Positions 7,110 to 13,097 of a stretch of 13,104 nt of DNA are shown here, one piece after another. The DNA lies in assembly GCA_011334435.1 (NCBI GenBank), contig DTPJ01000037.1, forward strand, positions 1 to 13,104, written 5' to 3'. Numbering within the stretch: the stretch's first letter is position 1; each line of letters begins with the position of its first letter. The DNA comes from Candidatus Poribacteria bacterium (lineage in GTDB: Bacteria; Poribacteria; DTPJ01). Under the pieces are notes generated by a model. The model searched no databases and was not told where the DNA came from. It worked only from the letters and a program-made list of their open reading frames with translations. The position numbers were made by a program, and so were the translations under genes.

Positions 7110-8657
7110 ATGAGATTTTTTTATGCGTTGATTATTGTTTTTTTATGCTTGAATATTTTTAGTTGTGCCGACAAAGACGATGGAGAGGCAAGAATAAACC
7201 TAAATCTGAAACTCGCTCCGAGTGAAAAGCAGGAAATAGAGATAACCAGAGTTATTGTAACAGTCTCTGGTTTTGATATTCAGACACAGGAGTTTGAATT
7301 AAAAGTTGAGGGCAGAAAGGCAACAGGAGCGATAGCCATACCAGCGGGAGAAGAAAGAAATATCGTAGTTAGAGCTTATGCAGGTGATAGTCTTGAATAC
7401 GAAGGATCAACAATAGTTGATCACCCCAAACCAGGACAAGAGATCCGCGTCGATCTTACGTTGAAGCCCGTCAGGACGCAAGAAGCAGAAGTTATCTTTG
7501 AAAATGGAAATATCGGCGGAGTTTACAATAGACCAACCAAAGATACCGTATTTACAATTAATGAACCTTACGTAATAACTGAAATCACAAATTATCATTG
7601 GAATAACGGCAATGGTGCAACTCCTGGGACAATAGCCCTCAAAGGTGCAAATAAAACTTACGGACCTTGGAAAGCTTCTGGCAAGCCCGGTCAAGGCGGA
7701 GTGCCAAATGCTTATTGGATTGTATATCCTAACGAAACGATACCAGCTGGCACTTATACAGTTATAGACTCTGATCCTAATACATGGTCACAAAACTTTG
7801 AATCTAATGGTGAAGGGTTTACAAGGATAGTTGGCTATCCTGCAAGCAGAGGAACAGGAACGGATACATCAGGAAACGATGCGAAAATGGTATTGATCCC
7901 TGCTGGTGAATTCGTTATGGGGTCCGATGATGAAGGTTATAATGCAAGACCAGCTCACACTGTATATCTTGACGCATTCTATATTGATATGTATGAAGTC
8001 ACTAACGCTCAATATCGTAAATTTATTCAAGCAACCGGGCGAAAAGAACCCGAAGGTTATAAACTTATAGACGACGCAAAATTCGATTATGAAGAATGGG
8101 GATTTAAGCCTTGGAGTGATCCGAATTTCAACGCCCCTGATATGCCAGTTGTTTGTGTCTCATGGGAAGATGCAAATGCTTATGCTAAATGGGTTGGTAA
8201 GCGACTTCCGACAGAGGCGGAATGGGAAAAAGCCGCCCGCGGAGGATTAGTTGGACAAAAGTATCCTTGGGGAAACAATTTACCGCCTACTTCCAAAGTT
8301 GGAAATCTCGCCGATATAAGTTTTAGAAAGGCTTTTAACTCGCTTCCTATTATTGAACAGTATAATGATGGTTGGACATATATTGCACCAGTTGGAAAAT
8401 TTCCACCTAACAAATACGGGCTATATGATATGTGTGGAAACGTAAGCGAGTGGTGTTCTGATTGGTATGATGAAAACTACTACTCTAATTCTCCGAAACA
8501 AAATCCAAAGGGTGCTACATCAGGGATAGAGCGATCTGTTCGTGGTTCATCGTGGGCTTTTTGGGAGCCTGATATGTTATATAATTCTATGCGCGGATAT
8601 TTGGAACCACAAGATGCCTATAATTTCGTAGGTTTTCGCTGTGCTAAATCAAAATAA
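7110..8657 (+). CDS. Lipoprotein with C-terminal FGE-sulfatase (SUMF1-like) domain lacking the catalytic cysteines
   Basis: The 515-residue protein starts with a lipoprotein signal: a basic residue, a hydrophobic stretch and a lipobox-like IFSC with Cys19 as lipidated residue. Residues 25-120 form a beta-rich, immunoglobulin-like region. Residues 122-245 form a second beta-rich region with many Trp, Tyr, Asn and Gly. Residues 259-515 are an FGE-sulfatase domain: MVLIPAGEFVMGSDDEG (260-276), DMYEVTNAQYRKF (293-305), RLPTEAEWEKAARGG (365-379), YPWGNN (385-390), YGLYDMCGNVSEW (436-448), DWY (451-453) and GFRCA at the end. True formylglycine-generating enzymes have two copper-binding cysteines after the 'RGGS' strand; here that segment is RGSSWAFWEPDML (478-490), with Phe484 and Met489 at those places. 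It is therefore probably a binding or structural protein on the membrane rather than a sulfatase activator. AGGGGG precedes the ATG at 7110. Confidence 0.87.
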   Translation: MRFFYALIIVFLCLNIFSCADKDDGEARINLNLKLAPSEKQEIEITRVIVTVSGFDIQTQEFELKVEGRKATGAIAIPAGEERNIVVRAYAGDSLEYEGSTIVDHPKPGQEIRVDLTLKPVRTQEAEVIFENGNIGGVYNRPTKDTVFTINEPYVITEITNYHWNNGNGATPGTIALKGANKTYGPWKASGKPGQGGVPNAYWIVYPNETIPAGTYTVIDSDPNTWSQNFESNGEGFTRIVGYPASRGTGTDTSGNDAKMVLIPAGEFVMGSDDEGYNARPAHTVYLDAFYIDMYEVTNAQYRKFIQATGRKEPEGYKLIDDAKFDYEEWGFKPWSDPNFNAPDMPVVCVSWEDANAYAKWVGKRLPTEAEWEKAARGGLVGQKYPWGNNLPPTSKVGNLADISFRKAFNSLPIIEQYNDGWTYIAPVGKFPPNKYGLYDMCGNVSEWCSDWYDENYYSNSPKQNPKGATSGIERSVRGSSWAFWEPDMLYNSMRGYLEPQDAYNFVGFRCAKSK

Positions 8658-8682
8658 GAAGGATATAATTAATCACTAACTT

Positions 8683-9345
8683 ATGGTTGATATTGATAAA
8701 ATTGAGGATTTCCTTAAAGGGACAAAATATTGTGATAAAGATAATCCATTAATACAATTTGTTGCAAAAGAACTTGTCCTTCCATGTAGAGGTAACATTA
8801 TTTGCTCAGCTATTCAGATATTTAACTTCGTCAGAGATGAAGTCAAATACAGTTTTGACTATTGGAACGTCAAAGCGTCTGAAACGCTTGAAAAATTAAG
8901 CGGAATGTGTGCAAATAAGGCAAACCTTCAAATTGCCTTGCTCAGAGCCATAGGTATTCCTGCTGGGTATATGGTGCTTCGTATAAAAAAAGAAGCCCTA
9001 AAAGCAATAGCTACTGATGAAATATATGAAAAAAGCTCAAATATGATCATACATGTCTATTGCTGTGTCCTGCTTAATGGTGAATGGATCGGGGCAGATG
9101 CCACAGTTGATAGAGAGCTTTACGAAGCTGCCTATGCAGATATGCCTGACTGGGATTATCTGGAATGGAATGGATTAACGCATCTTCACATTTCCGACAA
9201 TTATATAACAGATGTGTCTGGTCCTTTTTCTAACATAGATGAATATATGGATATGCCTCATCGGTTCTTAAACGATGACATTGCTAACAGAGCTAATGAA
9301 TATATAGAGGAATTAAGGTCAAAGGTGAGATTGCCGATTGCTTAA
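8683..9345 (+). CDS. Transglutaminase-like (papain-fold) domain protein
   Basis: The 220-residue protein has the Cys-His-Asp triad of transglutaminase-like proteins. Cys76 lies in LSGMCANKANLQIALLRAIG (72-91), the usual helix leading to a GIPAGYM strand (91-97). His124 lies in IIHVYCCVLLNGEWIG and Asp139 in GADATVD (137-143). Bacterial proteins of this fold are often proteases or peptide-processing enzymes, so a transferase role is not certain. No signal peptide or membrane segment is seen. The start is the ATG at 8683, since an in-frame stop lies two codons upstream; the nearest Shine-Dalgarno (GAAGGA, 8658-8663) is 19 bases away, so initiation may be weak or coupled to the lipoprotein gene that ends 25 bases before. 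It overlaps the next gene by 8 bases, which implies coupled translation. Confidence 0.82.
   Translation: MVDIDKIEDFLKGTKYCDKDNPLIQFVAKELVLPCRGNIICSAIQIFNFVRDEVKYSFDYWNVKASETLEKLSGMCANKANLQIALLRAIGIPAGYMVLRIKKEALKAIATDEIYEKSSNMIIHVYCCVLLNGEWIGADATVDRELYEAAYADMPDWDYLEWNGLTHLHISDNYITDVSGPFSNIDEYMDMPHRFLNDDIANRANEYIEELRSKVRLPIA
9323..9328 (+). promoter_or_regulatory. Ribosome binding site supporting the TTG start of the UPF0280 gene
   Basis: AGGTGA lies 9 bases before the TTG at 9338, inside the transglutaminase-like gene. The ATG at 9348 is out of frame, so TTG is the best start. Confidence 0.6.
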
Positions 9346-10117
9346 ATATGAAGAAAGGACATATAGGGATTGGGTCAAACACGACGATCTTGTTACCGTT
9401 AGAGTTGTAGAGGAAGAGACAGATTTACTTATCTCTGGGATCATAGACTTAAAAAAACAGGCGGAAAGGTCTGTATCATATTATCGCAATCAAATCAAAG
9501 ATTACATCTCCAAAGATCACAAGTTCTCAATAGCTCTTAAACCGATTGACGTCGCGCAAGATGCCCCAGAGATCGTCAAAGACATGGCTAATGCCTCTTA
9601 TATGGCTGGCGTAGGACCTATGTCAGCAGTCGCTGGTGCTATCGCTGAATTTGTCGCAAAGGATTTGACATCATTGAGCGATCAGTTGATAATAGAAAAT
9701 GGCGGGGATAATTTCATAAAATCATCTGTCCGTAGGATTGTTGGCATATATGCGGGCAGATCACCATTTACCGGCAGATTAGGAATACAAATAGAACCCG
9801 ATCAAACACCATTAGGAATATGCACATCGTCAGGAACTGTTGGGCATTCACTAAGCTTTGGAAGGGCTGACGCTGTTATCATCTTGTCAAAATGGACTGC
9901 ACTTGCAGATGCGGTTGCCACTGCGACAGGCAATATTGTCAAAACCGAAGATGATATAAAAAAAGGAATTGATTTTGCACGTTTTATTGATGGTGTAGAA
10001 GGTGCGGTAATCATCGTTGGTTCTAAAATTGGCATCTGGGGAAATATCAATTTGGTCAAAACCGAAAATGAGAATTCTTGTCATCTCACACTCAGCAATA
10101 CAGCCGACTTATCATAG
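9338..10117 (+). CDS. UPF0280 family protein (ApbE-like fold)
   Basis: The 259-residue protein matches UPF0280, a family related to the flavin transferase ApbE and found in methanogens and many anaerobic or thermophilic bacteria. Seen motifs are RTYRDWVK (7-14), VVEEETDLLI (23-32), AGVGPMSAVAGAIAE (90-104), ENGGDNF (120-126), VGIYAGRSPF (135-144), the glycine- and serine-rich GICTSSGTVGHSLSFGRA (160-177) and TALADAVATATGN (187-199). The ApbE fold binds FAD and a metal and attaches FMN to proteins; whether UPF0280 does so is not established to my knowledge. It overlaps the transglutaminase gene by 8 bases and the glycosyltransferase gene by 50 bases. The last 17 codons are therefore read in two frames; they appear poorly conserved and may be a tail beyond the family core. 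No export signal is seen. Confidence 0.9.
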   Translation: MLKYEERTYRDWVKHDDLVTVRVVEEETDLLISGIIDLKKQAERSVSYYRNQIKDYISKDHKFSIALKPIDVAQDAPEIVKDMANASYMAGVGPMSAVAGAIAEFVAKDLTSLSDQLIIENGGDNFIKSSVRRIVGIYAGRSPFTGRLGIQIEPDQTPLGICTSSGTVGHSLSFGRADAVIILSKWTALADAVATATGNIVKTEDDIKKGIDFARFIDGVEGAVIIVGSKIGIWGNINLVKTENENSCHLTLSNTADLS

Positions 10118-11198
10118 AAAATTTGAGGAAATATCCAAACTTGGCGATGTATCAATACGCGTTATCGTGCCAGAAAAATGGGTTGAAAATACACAAGTGC
10201 TTCATTTTTCTAAGATTGATAAACCAAATCTGACATTTATACCAGCAAAAGTGACCTTCCCAGGTTACGGAAGCAGATTTTTCTTTATAAGCAATATAGC
10301 TAAACATTTCTACGAATTCAAGCCAAACATAATCCATTTAGAAGAAGAACCTTGGAGCCTTTGTGCCATTCAGACTATCATATTGAGAAAAATACTGTGT
10401 CCAAAAAGTCCGCTGATATTTCGCACATCGCTTAGCATACCGATAAAACAGAGATTTAACTTCTTAGCGGAATCTATTGAAAAGATCACTTTTAGGGAAT
10501 CTGATTTTGCTTTTATATTAAGCGAGAAAGCGGGCAAAATTCTAAGGCAAAAAGGCTATAAAAAAGATATGAAAGTAAGCCCTAATGGAGTAGATTCGGC
10601 GGTTTTCAGAAGAATAGATGTAAGCGAACTAAAACAGAAATTAGGTATAACCGAAGACGATTTTATCATTGGCTACGTGGGCAGAATTATGCGAATGAAA
10701 GGTCTTGATACCTTGTTGAAATCTTGCTCAATGATAGACAGAAAATATAAGTTGCTTTTAGTTGGTAGTGGCGATTATAAAGATGATCTGATTTTATTAG
10801 CAAGAGATTTAGGCATAATAGATAAGCTAATTTTGGTCGGTGCGGTCTCTGCAATGGAAGTGCCGAAATATATGAATTGTATGAATGTCCTCGTTTTGCC
10901 ATCTATAACAACTCCGGGTTGGGTAGAGTTCTTCGGGCGTGTGCTTGTTGAGGCTATGATGTGTCAAGTGCCTGTCATTGGCTCAAGCTCTGGTGAGATA
11001 CCAAATGTAGTTGCAGACGCAGGTCTGATATTCCAAGAGGCAGACCCGTTTGATCTAAAAGATAAGTTATTAACCATTATTGATAACGTTGATTTGAGAG
11101 ATGAATTAATAAAAAAAGGAAGCGCTAGGGCTTCCTCATTATACACTTGGGAGTCAATTGCAAAGGACACTTATGAGACCTATTGTTCGTTGCTCTGA
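10068..11198 (+). CDS. Glycosyltransferase family 4 (GT-B fold)
   Basis: The 376-residue protein opens with MRILVISHSA (strand 1 of the GT-B fold). The C-terminal half carries GT4 signatures: SPNGVDSAVF (171-180), IIGYVGRIMRMKGLDTLL (200-217), LLLVGSGD (229-236), an LVLPS strand (275-279) and the EX7E motif (Glu287 to Glu295 in EFFGRVLVE) followed by VPVIGSSSGEIPNVV (301-315). Such enzymes transfer a sugar from a nucleotide donor with retention, commonly to lipid or polysaccharide acceptors. The ATG at 10068 is chosen because it begins the first strand, although an in-frame TTG at 10017 would give 17 more residues and no strong ribosome site is seen. It overlaps UPF0280 by 50 bases, the longest overlap here. 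The last 90 bases contain an intrinsic terminator for the opposite strand. Confidence 0.92.
   Translation: MRILVISHSAIQPTYHRKFEEISKLGDVSIRVIVPEKWVENTQVLHFSKIDKPNLTFIPAKVTFPGYGSRFFFISNIAKHFYEFKPNIIHLEEEPWSLCAIQTIILRKILCPKSPLIFRTSLSIPIKQRFNFLAESIEKITFRESDFAFILSEKAGKILRQKGYKKDMKVSPNGVDSAVFRRIDVSELKQKLGITEDDFIIGYVGRIMRMKGLDTLLKSCSMIDRKYKLLLVGSGDYKDDLILLARDLGIIDKLILVGAVSAMEVPKYMNCMNVLVLPSITTPGWVEFFGRVLVEAMMCQVPVIGSSSGEIPNVVADAGLIFQEADPFDLKDKLLTIIDNVDLRDELIKKGSARASSLYTWESIAKDTYETYCSLL
11111..11136 (-). terminator. Rho-independent terminator for the lytic transglycosylase gene
   Basis: Read on the minus strand, AGGAAGC, a 6-base loop and GCTTCCT form a perfect 7-bp stem (bases 11136-11117), followed directly by a run of T (11116-11111). 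It lies about 75-100 bases past the lytic transglycosylase stop, inside the glycosyltransferase reading frame. The + strand has no T-run after the stem. Confidence 0.8.
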
Positions 11199-11211
11199 TT
11201 GAAAAGACGGT

Positions 11212-11910
11212 CTAAGCAGGATATTTGTATCCACTATTTTTCAGATGTGCGTAATATACTTTCACTTTTTCTAAGAACTCGGATTCAGTTTCCTTTCCCA
11301 GATCAATCTCGCGCATTAGTTTCTTTGGACCTTTATTATAGGCAATTAGCGCCTTATCTATATCTCCGAACTTATTGTGCATCATATTTAAGTATTGTAT
11401 GCCTAATTTGATGTTGAATTCTGGGTCATATAAGGAACTGACGCCGAGATACTCATAATTTAGCTTTGGTGACAACCATTCTGCTGTATCTGGCATTATC
11501 TGCATTAGACCTATCGCGCCCCTATCTGATATTGCATGTTTGTCAAAGTCGCTCTCTGCTTTCATTATAGCCAAGACTAATCTCCAATCATATCCATACT
11601 TTATGCTTTCTTTATGAATTATGTTAGCATAATATATCGTGTATCTCTTTTCCAAATTTGGCTGAAACATGCTTATAGCTTTTGCTATTTGATCTATGTT
11701 ATTTGTCTTTATCTTTTTTACATTATTTTGGATATATGAAATTGGCTGATAGCTCGTTGTTATCTCATTATAGCAATATTGAAATACTAAACCAGCCTCC
11801 AAAGAGATCCAAAAAGCAACGCATAATAAAACTTGTGTCCGTGTTACTGTAGCATTGATTAGCTTCCTCCCTATTTTTTTAATTTCCCTAATAAAATACA
11901 CTCCCTTCAC
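11212..11910 (-). CDS. Membrane-anchored lytic transglycosylase (SLT domain)
   Basis: The 232-residue protein has one membrane segment near the N-terminus (about 27-45), preceded by basic residues, which anchors it with the rest in the periplasm. Residues 95-230 are a lysozyme-like SLT domain (GH23). Catalytic Glu119 lies in IMKAESDFDKHA (115-126), followed by SDRGAIGLMQIMPDTA (128-143) and AYNKGPKKL (190-198). These enzymes cleave the MurNAc-GlcNAc bond of peptidoglycan and release 1,6-anhydro-muropeptides, for wall turnover or to open space for assemblies. The start is the GTG at 11910; GTG at 11901 is the alternative, and neither has a good ribosome site. It converges on the glycosyltransferase gene with only 13 bases between the two stops, and its terminator is inside that gene. 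Confidence 0.9.
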   Translation of the reverse strand: MKGVYFIREIKKIGRKLINATVTRTQVLLCVAFWISLEAGLVFQYCYNEITTSYQPISYIQNNVKKIKTNNIDQIAKAISMFQPNLEKRYTIYYANIIHKESIKYGYDWRLVLAIMKAESDFDKHAISDRGAIGLMQIMPDTAEWLSPKLNYEYLGVSSLYDPEFNIKLGIQYLNMMHNKFGDIDKALIAYNKGPKKLMREIDLGKETESEFLEKVKVYYAHLKNSGYKYPA

Positions 11911-11923
11911 AAAAAGAGACTAC

Positions 11924-12121
11924 ATGATACAGTTATCGGTTATGTATTTTTTAGGCTATACCTTAATGCAGAGACCAATATTATATTTAACAACCAAACA
12001 GAAAAATATGTTCCTATTTATTACAAGAATTGTGCCATTTATTGTTTTATGTGTTGTTTGCTGTTGTTTTTTATTTTTTGACCATCAAGTAAGGAAACGA
12101 AAGTTGCAAAATGCGACATAA
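11924..12121 (+). CDS. Possible small membrane protein, 65 residues (doubtful)
   Basis: An open frame of 65 codons divergent from the lytic transglycosylase gene. It has one likely membrane segment (about 29-52, with Cys-rich VLCVVCCCFLFF) followed by a basic VRKRK tail, the order expected for a one-span protein. A weak AGAGA lies 4 bases before the ATG. I recognise no family, and T-rich DNA readily gives hydrophobic codons, so chance is a real alternative. A longer version from a TTG at 11855 would overlap the neighbouring gene and is less likely. Confidence 0.25.
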   Translation: MIQLSVMYFLGYTLMQRPILYLTTKQKNMFLFITRIVPFIVLCVVCCCFLFFDHQVRKRKLQNAT

Positions 12122-12194
12122 ATCTGGGATTAGCTTTATAAATGATCTTTATCAACTACCTGTGTGATTGAAAATTTGTCCAAATAGATTTCAC

Positions 12195-12223
12195 TTGACT
12201 TTGTCAATAAGTATAGGTATAAT
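12195..12223 (+). promoter_or_regulatory. Near-consensus sigma-70 promoter
   Basis: TTGACT (12195-12200), a 17-base spacer and a perfect TATAAT (12218-12223). Transcription would start near 12230, so an mRNA reaching the peptide gene would have a leader of about 470 bases unless it ends earlier. An AAATTTGTCC motif lies just upstream (12172-12180). Confidence 0.6.
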
Positions 12224-12272
12224 GATAACAGGGATAATTATATCTTGAATAAAAGGGAAATATCGGTGCGGC

Positions 12273-12383
12273 GTGCATTGTTATAAATATGTAATATTTT
12301 TATCTTTTTGATGTGCATTGGAACTCATGCTTTTAACTTATCTTTTCTCTCTGTCCTGTAAAGCTGGGTTATAGACAATGCAC
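12273..12383 (+). other. Possible structured leader RNA with competing pairing arms
   Basis: GTGCATTGT plus TATAA (12273-12286) can pair with TTATA-G-ACAATGCAC (12369-12383), giving 14 base pairs with a single bulged G at 12374 and 82 bases enclosed. A second GTGCATTG (12313-12320) can compete for the same right arm with 8 pairs. It lies about 40 bases after the predicted transcription start of the 12195 promoter. I recognise no known riboswitch family; a DNA operator with three copies of GTGCATTG is the alternative. Confidence 0.35.
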
Positions 12384-12410
12384 TATGTAAGCGTGAATTT
12401 AAAAAAATAA

Positions 12411-12439
12411 TTGACTTGTGTATTTTTTAATTTTATTAA
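12411..12439 (+). promoter_or_regulatory. Second candidate promoter for the peptide gene
   Basis: TTGACT (12411-12416), 17 bases, then TATTAA (12434-12439). It would give a leader of about 250 bases that includes the repeat element. Confidence 0.35.
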
Positions 12440-12445
12440 ATCACA

Positions 12446-12670
12446 CTAAACTTTGGACAGTTTACAAATTATAATTGCATATTTAGTTAGAAAATCACTC
12501 TAAATCTCCCTTTTCCAAAGGGAGACTTTTAGGAATCCCCTCTTTGAAAAAAATGACTTTTTAGTTTCCCCTTTGAGGGATAAAGGGGGATTTTAAGATT
12601 TTCTCTTCCTAACAAAAGTAAATTTGATTGACTAACAATATTTTTTAACTTAAAATTGTCCAAACTTTAG
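12446..12670. repeat. Imperfect 18-base inverted repeat flanking the palindromic element
   Basis: Left arm 12446-12463 (CTAAACTTTGGACAGTTT) and right arm 12653-12670 (AAATTGTCCAAACTTTAG) match at 16 of 18 positions in inverted orientation, 189 bases apart. TAAATCACA also occurs as a direct repeat beside each arm (12438 to 12445 region with one difference at the end, and 12671-12678). The arms may be paired regulator sites or remnants of a repeat. Confidence 0.55.
12489..12604. repeat. Palindromic repeat element (MITE- or REP-like), about 116 bases
   Basis: The ends are imperfect inverted repeats: AGAAAATC followed by TAAATCTCCCTTT on the left, and its near-complement AAAGGGGGATTTTA then GATTTTCT on the right. 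Inside are two hairpins: a perfect 9-bp stem TCTCCCTTT / AAAGGGAGA with a 3-base loop (12505-12525), followed by CTTTT, and CCCCTTT / AAAGGGG with a 7-base loop (12568-12588), followed by GATTTT. CCCCTTT-rich palindromes of this kind recur in intergenic DNA of many bacteria. The short T-runs might allow weak termination. No transposase gene is present. Confidence 0.6.
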
Positions 12671-12697
12671 TAAATCACAAAGAAAGGGAAATAAGGT

Positions 12698-12904
12698 ATG
12701 AAATACGAAAAACCGAAATTAATTGATTTATCTGAGGAGACATTTACTGAAGGTGCATGTGGAGGGGGACTAGATCCAACAGGCGCATGCAAATCAGGAA
12801 CATTGCCGCAAGGTAACTGCACTACTGGCTATAATGCTATAAATGGTGGTTGTATTAATGGTCCTAACCCTAAAGTATCATGCCAAGCAGGCGGGAATAA
12901 ATAA
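12698..12904 (+). CDS. Candidate RiPP precursor peptide with five C-x-x-G repeats
   Basis: The 68-residue product has a short charged leader, MKYEKPKLIDLSEETFTEGA (1-20), and a Cys/Gly/Asn-rich core. Cys21, 31, 41, 52 and 62 are spaced by 10, 10, 11 and 10 residues, each followed by x-x-Gly; in the first four units a Gly also lies two residues before the Cys. No signal peptide is present. Leaders beginning M-K-x-Y-x-K-P-x-L are, as I recall, common in precursors handled by radical-SAM/SPASM maturases, which would act on the Cys residues or their neighbours (inference). The codons of the five units differ widely while the protein pattern holds, so the pattern appears selected. AAAGGG (12683-12688) lies 9 bases before the ATG. 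No maturase, protease or exporter gene is in the window; they would have to lie past 13104 or elsewhere. A small metal-binding protein is the main alternative. Confidence 0.75.
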   Translation: MKYEKPKLIDLSEETFTEGACGGGLDPTGACKSGTLPQGNCTTGYNAINGGCINGPNPKVSCQAGGNK

Positions 12905-12920
12905 AGTTAAAAACTCACTC

Positions 12921-12967
12921 ATTTTAACATCAGTATATATTAACAGTATATATTAAAATGTTAAAAT
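12921..12967. repeat. Palindrome enclosing a perfect 13-base tandem repeat, just after the peptide gene
   Basis: ATTTTAACAT (12921-12930) and ATGTTAAAAT (12958-12967) are perfect inverted copies. Between them, CAGTATATATTAA occurs twice in tandem (12931-12943 and 12944-12956). It starts 17 bases past the stop codon. It could serve as an mRNA 3' end or as an operator for the next gene; there is no T-run typical of an intrinsic terminator. Confidence 0.6.
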
Positions 12968-13019
12968 AAGCAAAAATTTTAGGCTCATGTTAAGCTACTG
13001 TGAGAACACTTAATGGCGT

Positions 13020-13046
13020 TTGACAGTGATTAACAAGCCATAGATA
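13020..13046 (+). promoter_or_regulatory. Weak candidate promoter for a gene beyond the window
   Basis: A perfect TTGACA (13020-13025) is followed after 15 bases by TAGATA (13041-13046), a poor -10 box with short spacing. It points toward the window end. Confidence 0.2.
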
Positions 13047-13060
13047 GAACTTTAACATAA

Positions 13061-13097
13061 ACATTCCCTCTATGATCTCATTTCATAGAGGAAATGT
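13061..13097. repeat. 15-position hairpin near the window end
   Basis: Arms 13061-13075 (ACATTCCCTCTATGA) and 13083-13097 (TCATAGAGGAAATGT) pair at 14 of 15 positions, the mismatch being C13066; the loop is 7 bases. An alternative small stem, CATTTC / GAAATG (13079-13096), shares the right arm. No T-run is visible before the window ends, so this could be an operator, an attenuator or a repeat. Confidence 0.55.

Larger units (their letters stand above)
12122..12697. other. Long AT-rich noncoding region upstream of the Cys-rich peptide gene
   Basis: This 576-base stretch has no convincing gene. It holds two promoter candidates on +, a possible long-range stem with competing arms, inverted TTGTCC/GGACA motifs and a palindromic repeat element, each listed separately. 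The layout suggests that the peptide gene downstream is controlled by a long leader or by several promoters (inference). Confidence 0.6.

Noticed and set aside
7407..7694. Minus-strand open frame of 95 codons inside the lipoprotein gene
   Set aside because: It is a shadow of a well-supported coding frame, with no ribosome site or family signature.
5499..8657. A classical sulfatase and its formylglycine-generating enzyme as a functional pair
   Set aside because: The sulfatase-like protein has Thr at the Cys position and the FGE-like protein lacks both catalytic cysteines; a promoter also separates the two genes.
11199..11411. Plus-strand open frame after the glycosyltransferase gene
   Set aside because: It is antisense to the conserved SLT domain of the lytic transglycosylase, and its product has no known features.
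12505..12525. Perfect 9-bp stem followed by CTTTT as an intrinsic terminator
   Set aside because: The T-run is only four bases and the stem is part of a larger palindromic element with a second similar hairpin, so a repeat is the better reading, although weak termination is not excluded.
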